A DNA stretch of 64,000 nucleotides from Croceivirga thetidis (lineage in GTDB: Bacteria > Bacteroidota > Bacteroidia > Flavobacteriales > Flavobacteriaceae): assembly GCF_012272815.1 (NCBI RefSeq), contig NZ_JAAWWL010000002.1, positions 62,001 through 126,000 on the forward strand. The letters run 5' to 3'. The notes under the pieces are model-generated. The model had not been told where the DNA came from and ran no database searches. It saw only the letters and a program-made list of their open reading frames with translations. This document shows positions 16,658-26,056 of the stretch, one piece after another (position 1 is the stretch's first letter; each line of letters begins with the position of its first letter). A program made the position numbers and the translations under genes.

Positions 16658-18742
16658 ATGGCTAAACCTAATAATGAGTACGTAAATCGTGAAATAAGCT
16701 GGTTACATTTTAACGAAAGGGTATTGCAAGAAAGTGCCGACCCAGATGTTCCACTTATCGAGCGCTTACGTTTCTTAGGTATTTTCAGTAATAACCTTGA
16801 TGAATTTTTTAAAGTACGTTTCGCTACAGTTAAGCGAATTGCCGATGCCGGGAAAACGGGTAGAAGTGTACTTGGTGGTGAAAGTGCAAAGGTTTTACAA
16901 GAACAAATTACCAAAAAGGCTATTCAGCTTCAAGCAAAAAGTGGGCGAATTCTCGAAAAAATTGAGCGCGAACTTGCCACGGAGCATATATATATTGTCA
17001 ATGAAAAAGAGCTTAAGAAGGAACATGAGGAGTATGTTGTAGAATATTTTCAACAAAAAATAAATCCAGAACTCATTGTTGTTATTTTAAATACGCTCAC
17101 TGAGTTCCCAACATTAAAAGAAACCGCTGCCTACTTGGCCGTACGTATGGTACTTCAAAATCCAGATGAGGTGCCTATTGAACAATTGGGTATTCAATAT
17201 GCTTTAATAGAAATTCCAAGACATTTACCTCGATTTTTAGTACTTCCAGAGTTAAAGGGAGAAAATTACATCATCATGGTTGATGACGTAATCAGATTCT
17301 GTCTAAAACAAATATTTACAATGTTTGTAAGTACAGAGATTACAGCGCACATGATTAAAATTACCAGGGATGCCGAATTGGACATTGATAATGACCTAAG
17401 CAAAAGTTTTATCGAAAAAATTTCAAGTAGTGTTGAACACAGAAAAATCAGCGATCCTGTACGTTTTGTTTATGATAAGCGTATCAAAATTGATACACTA
17501 CGTTTTCTAAAAGATAAAATGAAGATTGAAGAAATGGATAGTGTGATACCTGGTGGACGCTATCACAATCGCCGTGACTATATGTCATTTCCTAGTTTGG
17601 GAAGAAAAGACCTTCAGTATCAAAAAATTGATGCTTTGCCAGTTAAAGGGGTAAGATTGGAAGGAAGTCTATTAGAGCAAATTGCGGCCAAGGACTTTAT
17701 GATTTATACCCCCTTTCAAACCTATTCTTATGTAATTAAGTTTTTGCGTGAGGCAGCAATTGACCCCAAAGTTAAAAGTATAAAACTAACAATATACCGT
17801 CTTGCTAAAAATTCACAGGTTGCGGCTGCTTTAATTAATGCCGCACGTAATGGTAAGGAGGTAACAGTGCAAATAGAATTACAGGCTAGATTTGACGAGC
17901 AGGCAAATATTAAGTATGCTAATATTTTTCAAGAGGAGGGTATTAAACTGATATTTGGAATCACTGGTCTTAAAGTCCACACAAAAATATGTTTCATTGA
18001 TCGTGAAGAAGGCAAATCCTTAAAACGTTACGGTTTTATAAGTACAGGAAATTTTAATGAATCTACAGCTAAGATTTATACTGATTACACCTTATTTACG
18101 GCCCATGACGGAATTTTGAGAGAGGTCAACAAAGTATTTGATTTCTTTGATGTTCCTTACAAAATTAACAAGTATAAGCATCTAGTAGTTTCTCCACATT
18201 ATACCAAAAATGTTTTCTCAAAGCTTATTGACAATGAGATTGCGAATGCATTAGTTGGGAAAGAAGCCTATATCAAGATAAAGATGAACAGTTTCACTTC
18301 GTATAAAATGGTTGATAAACTATACGAAGCAAGTCGGGCAGGAGTAAAGGTTCAGCTAATAATAAGAGGTGTATGCTGCTTAATTCCTGGAATAAAAGGA
18401 ATGAGCGAAAATATTGAAGCCATAAGTATTGTAGATAAGTTTTTGGAACATCCGAGGGTCTTTATTTTCTCGAATGGTGGAAATCCCAAAATTTACATTT
18501 CATCAGCAGATTGGATGACCCGAAATTTGGATTATCGTGTAGAGGTCGGCTGTCCTATTTATGACGAGGATGTTCAGCAGGAACTTATGGAAACCTTCGA
18601 CATTTGTTGGAGTGATAATGTAAAAGCCAGGGTGTTTTCAGAAAAACAAGACAACGCCTATCGCGATAATGACAAACCAAGAGTAAGGTCTCAATTCGCC
18701 TTATACGATTATTACAAAAAGAAACTCAAGAAAAAAGGCTAA
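16658..18742 (+). CDS. ppk1: Polyphosphate kinase 1
   Basis: 694 residues, typical for PPK1. It makes inorganic polyphosphate reversibly from ATP. The N-terminal domain starts 'YVNREISWLHFNERVLQE'. The catalytic phospholipase-D-like domains contain His441 in 'KVHTKICFID', the expected autophosphorylated residue, and 'STGNFNESTAKIYTDYTLFT'. 'GVKVQLIIRGVCCLIPG' and 'DWMTRNLDYRVEVGCPI' are further family signatures. It overlaps the convergent miaE by 4 bp. Confidence 0.96.
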   Translation: MAKPNNEYVNREISWLHFNERVLQESADPDVPLIERLRFLGIFSNNLDEFFKVRFATVKRIADAGKTGRSVLGGESAKVLQEQITKKAIQLQAKSGRILEKIERELATEHIYIVNEKELKKEHEEYVVEYFQQKINPELIVVILNTLTEFPTLKETAAYLAVRMVLQNPDEVPIEQLGIQYALIEIPRHLPRFLVLPELKGENYIIMVDDVIRFCLKQIFTMFVSTEITAHMIKITRDAELDIDNDLSKSFIEKISSSVEHRKISDPVRFVYDKRIKIDTLRFLKDKMKIEEMDSVIPGGRYHNRRDYMSFPSLGRKDLQYQKIDALPVKGVRLEGSLLEQIAAKDFMIYTPFQTYSYVIKFLREAAIDPKVKSIKLTIYRLAKNSQVAAALINAARNGKEVTVQIELQARFDEQANIKYANIFQEEGIKLIFGITGLKVHTKICFIDREEGKSLKRYGFISTGNFNESTAKIYTDYTLFTAHDGILREVNKVFDFFDVPYKINKYKHLVVSPHYTKNVFSKLIDNEIANALVGKEAYIKIKMNSFTSYKMVDKLYEASRAGVKVQLIIRGVCCLIPGIKGMSENIEAISIVDKFLEHPRVFIFSNGGNPKIYISSADWMTRNLDYRVEVGCPIYDEDVQQELMETFDICWSDNVKARVFSEKQDNAYRDNDKPRVRSQFALYDYYKKKLKKKG

Positions 18743-19320
18743 CCATGCATGGTTTCTTTTTTTCCCAAGTGTTTCATTAGTTCAGCTTCATGTAAAAGTA
18801 GATCTTGCCACTTTTGGTCTACTTCTTCACGAGTACCATATTTTCTGGCAAATTTTAAGAACATCGTGTAATGGTTGGCTTCGCTAACCATAAGTTTTCT
18901 ATAAAATTCGGCCAAATCAGGATCTGATATTTCTTCAGACAGCAATCGAAATCGTTCACAGCTCCTTGCTTCAATCATTGCTGCATATAAGAGTTTATGC
19001 ACTAGATGGGTTTCTCTACTTCCTCCCTTAGGGAAAAACTTTTTTAATTCGATTACATACTCATCTTTTCGTTCCCTACCCAGGCTCCAACCTCGTTCTA
19101 ATATTTTTTCATGAACCATGTTGAAATGTCCCATTTCCTCTCGTGAAAGTGAAATCATTTCTTTTACCAAATCCGATTTTTCAGGAAATCCAATTATCAA
19201 AGAGATGGCCATACTAGCTGCCTTTTGTTCGCAGTAGGCATGATCGGTCAATATCTCTTCAATATTTTTTTCTACGATGTTTACCCACCTAGGGTCTGTG
19301 GGTAATTTTAATCCTAACAT
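18739..19320 (-). CDS. miaE: tRNA-(ms2io6A)-hydroxylase, MiaE family
   Basis: 193 residues. A diiron monooxygenase that hydroxylates the isopentenyl group of ms2i6A37 in tRNA. Ferritin-like ligand pattern: 'DHAYCEQKAAS' (first Glu), 'SREEMGHFNMVHE' (ExxH), 'MIEARSCERF' (Glu) and 'VSEANHYTMFLKFA' (ExxH). All ligands are present. Single gene, convergent with ppk1 with a 4-bp overlap and divergent from eboA. Confidence 0.93.
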   Translation of the reverse strand: MLGLKLPTDPRWVNIVEKNIEEILTDHAYCEQKAASMAISLIIGFPEKSDLVKEMISLSREEMGHFNMVHEKILERGWSLGRERKDEYVIELKKFFPKGGSRETHLVHKLLYAAMIEARSCERFRLLSEEISDPDLAEFYRKLMVSEANHYTMFLKFARKYGTREEVDQKWQDLLLHEAELMKHLGKKETMHG

Positions 19321-19379
19321 GGATGATTTTTAGGGGTAAAGATAGTTCCGTTTGTATAATAAATTCAATATGTTGAGTT

Positions 19380-19387
19380 TATCTTTG
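19380..19387 (+). promoter_or_regulatory. Candidate promoter -7 element of eboA
   Basis: TATCTTTG, exact TAnnTTTG match, 30 bp before the chosen eboA ATG. It places the start site after the upstream TTG at 19352 and so supports the ATG at 19418. Confidence 0.45.
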
Positions 19388-19417
19388 TTGTCGTATTCTA
19401 AATTAAATTACTATCCC

Positions 19418-20263
19418 ATGTTCGATAACTTGGAGGTTGACTTGGAAGGCCTTTTGAAAAAGAACCTAGTAAAATCAGAATTTGATTGGATAGCCAAGGC
19501 TATTAATGAAACAATTGATTCAGCTTCATCACGAAAACTTTATTTGAATTACAGTCTTTGTAACAGTAAAATAGAGGATGAAGAACTTTCTGAGTTTAAA
19601 TCAATCCCATCTCATTTGGGACAATACTTGAGTTTAAAAAAAGCATCTGGCCGAGAACTTTCTAGAATTTGGCTTTTAAGGGAGGTTTTAGAAAATGATG
19701 AAAGCTTTGTTGATGCCGTGAAAAAGTTAATTGAGATTTCAGATACAGCTGAGTTGGAAACTTTTTTAAAGTATTTGACACTGCTTCCGAACCCTCAAAA
19801 CTATCAGTTTGCAGCGGTGGAAGCACTACGCACGAATATTGCCACGGTCTTTGATGCAATTTCACAGTACAATCCTTATCCGGTAAAATTTTTTACCGAC
19901 CAGCAATGGAATCAGATGTTCCTGAAAGCTGCATTTATGCAACAAGACTTAGGGGCCATTGCCAATATTGATGAACGAGCCAATGCAGATTTAGCACGAA
20001 TTATCTCCGATTATGCCCATGAACGTTGGGCCGCCTCCCGTACCATAGACCCATTATTCTGGCGACCTGTTTCAAATTTTCTTACAGGTACATTGGTTAA
20101 TGACATCAAACGGCTTTTCTCTAGTGAAAACCCTCGGGAAAATAAAGCCGCCGCTTTGGTTTGTTTTAATTCTAAGCTTACAGTAGCAGAAGATTTACTA
20201 AAAGAATACCCTAAGCTTCGAGAAGAAATAAAAGAGGGTTCGCTTACATGGCAAACCCTTTAG
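19418..20263 (+). CDS. eboA: EboA domain protein
   Basis: 281 residues from the ATG at 19418; the frame is open back to a TTG at 19352 but a -7 promoter element lies between. It is an all-helical protein with segments such as 'TLLPNPQNYQFAAVEALRTNI' and 'LFYNPYPVKFF'-type motifs (here 'ISQYNPYPVKFFTDQQWNQMFLKAAF'), characteristic of the EboA domain. The ebo genes were shown in Nostoc to be needed for transport of a scytonemin precursor to the periplasm; EboA has no assigned biochemical activity. Here it is separated from eboB-F by two minus-strand genes. No signal peptide. Confidence 0.87.
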   Translation: MFDNLEVDLEGLLKKNLVKSEFDWIAKAINETIDSASSRKLYLNYSLCNSKIEDEELSEFKSIPSHLGQYLSLKKASGRELSRIWLLREVLENDESFVDAVKKLIEISDTAELETFLKYLTLLPNPQNYQFAAVEALRTNIATVFDAISQYNPYPVKFFTDQQWNQMFLKAAFMQQDLGAIANIDERANADLARIISDYAHERWAASRTIDPLFWRPVSNFLTGTLVNDIKRLFSSENPRENKAAALVCFNSKLTVAEDLLKEYPKLREEIKEGSLTWQTL

Positions 20264-20280
20264 TCAAATACTGTATTGCA

Positions 20281-22236
20281 CTAATAATCCCTTAACGTAT
20301 TGATCCAGGCCGCAATCTTTAACGCTTCATCTCTGGGGACTTGGGGCATCGGTGCCATCGGTGTTGCGTATTCAGGCCAGTTTTTAGGTTCTGGATTGTA
20401 AATCAGTTCCACAATTCGCTCATCGCTGTACTTGCGTTTTGCAATGTCTTTATACGAGGGTCCAACAACCTTTTTCTCGCTCTGATGACAGGCGAAACAA
20501 GTGTTTTTTTGAAGTAATGGTTCAACCTCTTCAAAAGTTATTTTTTTACTACCAGCAGTTGTCAAGGGTTTTTTCTTGGAAGTTTTTTTTCGCGCTGTGG
20601 ATACCACTTTCTTTTTAGGTTTTCTTTTGGTCGACAAAACGCTCGCTGGCAATTTTTCACCATCGGGAATCTCATTTAATGTGTAATAAATAGTTGGGTG
20701 CAAGAGTGAATTTCCATCCTCATTATAGATTCCACTAAAAGAGAGTTCATGTACATAATATTGTCGAAGTTCATCATAAACTAGACGCAGCGAATATCCA
20801 TTTTCACTGACTTTAACCCCTTTTGGTTTTAATTCTTTTACATTGGTCTGAGGACTTCCATAAACTGCATGATATTTGTAAACGTAACTCTTACCATAAT
20901 ACGAATCCAAAAATTCTGCTTTATCTATTGCTATAGGTTGTGTAAAGCTGATTTCAAACCCATCGGGCATCGCTTTAACATTTTCTATTTCAAAAGGAAG
21001 TTCACCTGTCCAGGTCACATATTCCAAACCATCATTGGTAGTTCCAGCAGAACCCCAACCACGATTTGTTTCGCCTACAAAAAGATTACCTTGATTGTCA
21101 AAATCCATTCGCATAACTCCAGATTGGAAACCGCTTAAAAAATCGATTGCAAAGCCTTGATACTTTCCTTTCACCTTTTCTAGACCTACACGCATGATTT
21201 TACTTTGACCTTGGTCACCTACCAATAATTGACCAGAAAAGGGACCGAATTTGCCATTGGTGTCATCTTCGATGATTTCTGAATTTGAAATGCCCATTAA
21301 ACCATGTGGTAGTATAACGGCAGGCAATTGAAGTTCATCAAAATATTCTTGGGCCTCATATTCAAAATCAGGATCTTCTTCATTTTCAATATTTTCCGGT
21401 TTAATATAACTGCCATTGACCTTCTTTTGGCGTTTGTCGATTTTTGCATAAAACTGCTCTTCAGTCAATTTTATTGGTGAATCAGGGTGATTTGTCCATG
21501 CCAAACCAGCAGGGTGACCGGTGAAGGCACCTTTAGGTAAATGCCAAACCCCACCTGAACCCTTCCAATCGCCTTGGTTGTCTGAATAGAATAATTCACC
21601 TTCATACATACCATAACCAGCTGGGGAACGCATTCCAGTAGCCCAAGGTTCCATTTGGCCATCTTCAGTAATCTTCATCGTCCATCCACGCCATGGGACT
21701 TCACTTATACCGCGCCACCATTCAGCATTCGAGAATGAAACATTAGCAGTAACAAAGAAATCCCCATTTTTATCAATAACTGGGCCAAATGAATATTCGT
21801 GGTAATGACTGGTCAGAGGCCAGGCATAGATAGTTTCATAAATATCGGCTACTTCATCACCATTGGTATCTACCAATTTTGTCAATTCTCCACGCTGGGC
21901 AATGTAAATAGCATTGTTCTTTCTTGCTATTCCTAATGGTTCATGAAGTCCTGATGCAAACTTTTTAAAATTGGGATTTCTATTACCTGACATTGTTGGG
22001 TTTTCTATTAGCCAAATATTCCCTCTACGTGTACAGACCATTAGTTTACCCGTTGGTAGGGCAAGTACACCTCCACCTTCAAGATGAATACCTTCAGGTA
22101 CGGGTACAGTGGTAATTCTGTAATAGTTTTCCTCAACAGGTCTTCCTTGGGCAAAAACCATAGTACCCATTATCAGACAAATTAGTACGGCGAATAGTCT
22201 TATTTGATATTTCATCATTATTGGATTTCTTACCAT
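20281..22236 (-). CDS. Exported beta-propeller / cytochrome c protein
   Basis: 651 residues with a signal peptide ending 'GTMVFAQ' (a nearby Met pair at residues 7-8 is an alternative start). Residues ~35-430 form a six-bladed propeller like those of soluble glucose/sorbosone dehydrogenases. A beta domain follows, then a Lys/Arg-rich tract at 537-565 and a class I cytochrome c domain with haem motif CFACH (C580, C583, H584) and methionine ligands in 'TPMAPMPQV'. It is probably a periplasmic sugar-type oxidoreductase or electron acceptor. ATG overlaps the end of the DUF1080 gene by 7 bp, so the two are coupled. It lies inside the ebo cluster on the opposite strand. Confidence 0.85.
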   Translation of the reverse strand: MVRNPIMMKYQIRLFAVLICLIMGTMVFAQGRPVEENYYRITTVPVPEGIHLEGGGVLALPTGKLMVCTRRGNIWLIENPTMSGNRNPNFKKFASGLHEPLGIARKNNAIYIAQRGELTKLVDTNGDEVADIYETIYAWPLTSHYHEYSFGPVIDKNGDFFVTANVSFSNAEWWRGISEVPWRGWTMKITEDGQMEPWATGMRSPAGYGMYEGELFYSDNQGDWKGSGGVWHLPKGAFTGHPAGLAWTNHPDSPIKLTEEQFYAKIDKRQKKVNGSYIKPENIENEEDPDFEYEAQEYFDELQLPAVILPHGLMGISNSEIIEDDTNGKFGPFSGQLLVGDQGQSKIMRVGLEKVKGKYQGFAIDFLSGFQSGVMRMDFDNQGNLFVGETNRGWGSAGTTNDGLEYVTWTGELPFEIENVKAMPDGFEISFTQPIAIDKAEFLDSYYGKSYVYKYHAVYGSPQTNVKELKPKGVKVSENGYSLRLVYDELRQYYVHELSFSGIYNEDGNSLLHPTIYYTLNEIPDGEKLPASVLSTKRKPKKKVVSTARKKTSKKKPLTTAGSKKITFEEVEPLLQKNTCFACHQSEKKVVGPSYKDIAKRKYSDERIVELIYNPEPKNWPEYATPMAPMPQVPRDEALKIAAWINTLRDY

Positions 22237-24134
22237 ATTGTTTTGAATTTTAATGGAGTACCGTCTATTGGAGCTAATAATTCTTGCTTGCCATTATTTG
22301 TGCGTACTATCACATTTTGATTTGTAACCATGTTCAGGTAATATGCATCATTTACCCTATAACTACCGTCTGGTAGTATTTCTAAATCACCTTCGGCCAA
22401 TTTGTAATAGTGATTGACCAAACTTTGGTTTGAAAATTGAATTTCAGAAATTAAGCTCGATTCATCTTGGTCGGTAGTTATTGTTTGCGACACTTTGGTG
22501 CCTTTATATTCATAGTTGAAAACTGGCATTTTATTAGCGGGGTCAATTGAATAACCTTTTGGCTTATAACCTTCAGTTTTGTCATTATCCGGAAAAGGAA
22601 GATCCATTGATGTTAATTCAGCCAACGGTTGATTTAGAAACGTCCAGATGGTAACTCCATCTGGCCTAAACGAACCGTTGCCCCGATTATGCCACATAGG
22701 CGTTGCATTGATAAAATTTCCACGCCATGCACCGACCATATTTCCCGATTCTAAATCATAGATATAATGGACACCATGTGGAGTTCCTACACCAATTGTG
22801 TGCGAAAGTTTTTCATCATTTCCTTTAAAAAAGACAAAACCCCTCAATAATTCAGGTTCATTTTCGACCGTAACGTAAATCTGAGATACAAGGTTTCCTA
22901 TTGGGGGATAAGAGTCGTAGGCGTTAAATGTTTTTGGTTTGGTATTCGGAGAACTTATGGTTAGACCCAATCTTGGTCCATGCCATGGAGCGGCTTTCAT
23001 ATTTTCAATTCGTATGCTATGCTCACCCGACGAAATTTCAGTTGAGGTTTCCATGGCTCCCCAGCTATCTTTAGAATAGATTTGATCGACGACTTTCCCG
23101 TCAATCGATAAACTTACTCCACCTGTTAGCCCTAATAAGAAGTCATAGCGATCAGTTTTTGGCACTTTTAGTTTCCCTTCAAAAACCACCCAATAATTAT
23201 CGTTTAACCCAAATTTTGTGACATCTATTTCACTGACTTTTTGGGGTTTTGAAAGCTGGGTAGTATCCAATCCCTTTTCAAGCTCAACCGGCCCTTGGTA
23301 AATCTGTGCGGTTAAATCATATACTTCAATTTTCGATGGGGCCAATTGTTTGATTTTGATGTTTCTAAAAGCGACTGGTCCATGATCTCCTTGAATCATT
23401 AAAGGTCCCATGGCTACTTCTTCATTTGAAATAGGACCTCCGGTGGGTCTTGGTATTTCAACATTTTGATGGATAACAATTCCATTTAAGCTAACCGAAA
23501 CGAATTTGGCATTTGCAATTTTATTTCCATTTTCATCAAATTTTGGAGCTTCAAAATCTATACTCAAGGTTTGCCATAAACCCGGTGCTTTGGCTGCGTT
23601 TGTAGCAGGTGCAACCCCTAAAAACATTTTTTCTGGGTCTTCTTCCCAATTGCGATATATACCGCCTATATCACTGAATTTTGGATTTTTGACACCCCAG
23701 CTATCAAAAAGTTGTACTTCATATCTACCCTGTAAATAAATTCCAGAGTTGGAGCCTTTAGGTAGCATGACCTCCAATTCAATTTTAATATCACCATGCT
23801 TCCAGTTAGTTAGCAGATTATCTTTATTTGTGTCGTTGGGGTTGTTCAATAAAATACCGGTTCCATCAGAGAAGGTAACAGCGTTTCTGGTCTTTGGTTC
23901 AGTAGGTTTCCTTTTTCTTTTTCGCTTTTTATTGGTATTTGTGGTCTCCAAATCCTTCTTATGAATATCGATTGTTCTTTCCATAAATACCTCACCAACA
24001 ATACTCCAGTTTCCTGATTGTGGTGCAAATTCTTCCATAGTAATTAGTGAAGGTCCGTTTTGGGCGTTCAAACCTAAAACCGAAAGACATAAAAGAAACG
24101 AACAATATGTTAGCTTAAAAGTTCTCGTGATCAT
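22230..24134 (-). CDS. Exported DUF1080 (3-keto-disaccharide hydrolase-like) and PA14-like protein
   Basis: 634 residues with a signal peptide ending 'LGLNAQ'. An unusual basic tract 'NKKRKRKRKP' lies at ~68-77. Residues ~85-270 carry the DUF1080/PF06439 jelly-roll ('GDIKIELEVMLPKGSNSGIYLQGRYEVQLFDSWG', 'NGIVIHQNVEIP'). The ~280-405 segment is PA14-like ('YDFLLGLTGGVSLSIDGKVVDQ', 'HGPRLGLTISSP'). The C-terminal third is a further beta-rich domain. The DUF1080 family includes hydrolases of 3-keto-glycosides. Coupled to the downstream propeller/cytochrome gene, so the pair may oxidise and cleave a glycoside. The substrate is unknown. Confidence 0.82.
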   Translation of the reverse strand: MITRTFKLTYCSFLLCLSVLGLNAQNGPSLITMEEFAPQSGNWSIVGEVFMERTIDIHKKDLETTNTNKKRKRKRKPTEPKTRNAVTFSDGTGILLNNPNDTNKDNLLTNWKHGDIKIELEVMLPKGSNSGIYLQGRYEVQLFDSWGVKNPKFSDIGGIYRNWEEDPEKMFLGVAPATNAAKAPGLWQTLSIDFEAPKFDENGNKIANAKFVSVSLNGIVIHQNVEIPRPTGGPISNEEVAMGPLMIQGDHGPVAFRNIKIKQLAPSKIEVYDLTAQIYQGPVELEKGLDTTQLSKPQKVSEIDVTKFGLNDNYWVVFEGKLKVPKTDRYDFLLGLTGGVSLSIDGKVVDQIYSKDSWGAMETSTEISSGEHSIRIENMKAAPWHGPRLGLTISSPNTKPKTFNAYDSYPPIGNLVSQIYVTVENEPELLRGFVFFKGNDEKLSHTIGVGTPHGVHYIYDLESGNMVGAWRGNFINATPMWHNRGNGSFRPDGVTIWTFLNQPLAELTSMDLPFPDNDKTEGYKPKGYSIDPANKMPVFNYEYKGTKVSQTITTDQDESSLISEIQFSNQSLVNHYYKLAEGDLEILPDGSYRVNDAYYLNMVTNQNVIVRTNNGKQELLAPIDGTPLKFKTIW

Positions 24135-24236
24135 TGAAATAAATTAAGGAACCTTGAAAGTAAACGATTGCCTTAAAAAATAAAAATGTTGGCACCTATA
24201 TGACATTCAACTAAAGCCAAACGACCTAATAATGGT

Positions 24237-24244
24237 TATTTTTG
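24237..24244 (+). promoter_or_regulatory. Candidate promoter -7 element of eboB-F
   Basis: TATTTTTG matches TAnnTTTG exactly, 18 bp before the eboB ATG, in the divergent gap with the DUF1080 gene. No good -33 TTTG was found. Confidence 0.45.
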
Positions 24245-24262
24245 TAGTTCTAAAAAATTAGT

Positions 24263-25171
24263 ATGAAAGATAAGCTCAGCTACATTGACCCCCATATTCA
24301 TATGACTTCAAGAACAACAGATGACTATGAGGCCATGGCGGCTGCGGGTGTTGTTGCCGTAATCGAACCTTCATTTTGGTTAGGTCAGCCCCGAACACAG
24401 GTAGGTTCATTTCAAGATTACTTTAGTAGTTTGGTTGGTTGGGAAGCTTTTAGGGCCAGTCAATTTGGAATCAAACATTATTGTACTATCGGTTTAAACT
24501 CCAAAGAAGCAAATAATGAACCACTTGCCGAACAAGTTATGGATTTACTTCCCCTTTATCTTCATAAGGAAAACGTTGTGGGCGTTGGTGAAATCGGCTA
24601 CGACGACCAGACAGCAGCTGAAGACAAATACTTTCGAGCGCAATTGGAATTAGCAAAAGAATTCGATATGACCGTTCAAGTACATACACCACATCGCGAT
24701 AAGAAGGCTGGTACAATAAAAAGTATGGAAGTATGCCTTGAGCACGGTTTAGATCCGGGCAACGTAGTGATAGACCATAACAATGAAGAGACGGTTAAAG
24801 AAGTTTTGGATAGAGGTTTCATTGCAGCCTTTACTATTTACCCAAAAACAAAAATGGGAAATGAACGAATGGTAGCGGTGGTCAAAAAGTTTGGTAGTAC
24901 TAATATCATTGTCGATAGCTCAGCTGATTGGGGAGTAAGTGATCCACTTGCGGTTCCAAAAACAGCAGGTTTAATGCTAAGAAGCGGTGTTGCTAAGGAA
25001 GACGTTCACAAAACTTGCTATCAAAATGCATACGATTTCTTTAGTCGTTCTGGTAAAATGAAAGAAGAGCATTGGCTTAATCCGGAAGCGATTGACCAAC
25101 GAAAACTTTTCAATGACAACAGTGTGCTTAGAGGACAGCAACCTAAAGTTGAGGAAGACAAAATTGTTTAA
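24263..25171 (+). CDS. eboB: EboB, TatD family metal-dependent hydrolase
   Basis: 302 residues of the amidohydrolase/TatD superfamily. The N-terminal metal site is 'DPHIHMTSRTTDDYEAMAAAG' (HxH). 'GEIGYDDQT' and 'TVQVHTPHRDKKAG' supply further ligands, and 'VDSSADWGVSDP' is the C-terminal Asp region. It is the first gene of the main ebo block; its TAA overlaps the eboC ATG (TAATG). The substrate is not known in any ebo cluster. Cytoplasmic, no signal peptide. Confidence 0.92.
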   Translation: MKDKLSYIDPHIHMTSRTTDDYEAMAAAGVVAVIEPSFWLGQPRTQVGSFQDYFSSLVGWEAFRASQFGIKHYCTIGLNSKEANNEPLAEQVMDLLPLYLHKENVVGVGEIGYDDQTAAEDKYFRAQLELAKEFDMTVQVHTPHRDKKAGTIKSMEVCLEHGLDPGNVVIDHNNEETVKEVLDRGFIAAFTIYPKTKMGNERMVAVVKKFGSTNIIVDSSADWGVSDPLAVPKTAGLMLRSGVAKEDVHKTCYQNAYDFFSRSGKMKEEHWLNPEAIDQRKLFNDNSVLRGQQPKVEEDKIV

Positions 25172-26049
25172 TGAATCCCATTCTTAGAGGCTATCTTCGA
25201 CTTTGCCGACCACCCAATTTGCCAACCGCGGCGGCCGATATCTTGGCAGGTCTTGCGATTATCGGTGCCTTTAGTAGTCCAAGTTGGCCGGTTGAAGCTT
25301 TGTTTTTGGTAGTTTCATCGATATTCCTGTATGCTGGTGGTGTTGTTTTCAATGATTTTTTTGATTACGAAATAGATTTGGTCGAGAGACCGGAAAGACC
25401 ACTTCCATCAGGAACTATTCCCTTGAAAAACGCAGCTATTTTTGGCGCTTTATTAATGCTAACAGGTTTATTATTAGCGACATTAGTTTCCATTTTCTCA
25501 GGTGTCGTTGCGCTTGTTTTGATATTAACAATATTACTTTATGACAGTTGGGGTAAAAATCATTCCTTTTTTGGCCCTTTGAATATGGGTTTGTGTCGCG
25601 GGCTCAATTTATTGCTCGGTATGTCTTTGGTGCAAACATTTGACTATTGGCAATATGCCCTTATACCAGTACTATTCATCTTTGCCGTAACCCTCATTAG
25701 TAGGGGTGAAGTACATGGCAATAACAAAAAGAACATCATATTTGCAGGGGTATTATATGGTTTGGTGCTTATTTCCGTTATGCTACTAAACAATTTGTAC
25801 GGAGTGGAACAATTTGGATACCTCTTATTTTTAGGACTTTTTGCCATTATGGTCTTAATTCCTTTGATTAGGGCTTATCGTGAAAATATTCCTAAAAATA
25901 TTATGAAGGCAGTTAAAGCTGGTGTTTTGTCCATAATTTTGTTGGATGCAGCTATTGCTTCTGCCTTTGCAGGATTACAAATTGGGCTATTAATCGTACT
26001 TCTATTGCCATTATCAATTTTGCTCGCGAAGGCTTTTGCCGTAACCTAA
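25171..26049 (+). CDS. eboC: EboC, UbiA-family prenyltransferase-like membrane protein
   Basis: 292 residues with about eight hydrophobic helices. The first Asp-rich motif is 'NDFFDYEIDLVERPERPLPSG' (NDxxDxxxD), as in UbiA enzymes. The position expected for the second motif reads 'LYDSWGKNHSFFGPLNMG', with one Asp, so the pyrophosphate site differs from textbook UbiA. In cyanobacterial ebo clusters the equivalent gene is required for scytonemin monomer export. It is overlapped by one base with eboB and followed after 7 bp by eboD. Confidence 0.92.
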   Translation: MNPILRGYLRLCRPPNLPTAAADILAGLAIIGAFSSPSWPVEALFLVVSSIFLYAGGVVFNDFFDYEIDLVERPERPLPSGTIPLKNAAIFGALLMLTGLLLATLVSIFSGVVALVLILTILLYDSWGKNHSFFGPLNMGLCRGLNLLLGMSLVQTFDYWQYALIPVLFIFAVTLISRGEVHGNNKKNIIFAGVLYGLVLISVMLLNNLYGVEQFGYLLFLGLFAIMVLIPLIRAYRENIPKNIMKAVKAGVLSIILLDAAIASAFAGLQIGLLIVLLLPLSILLAKAFAVT

Positions 26050-26056
26050 TTCAGGG

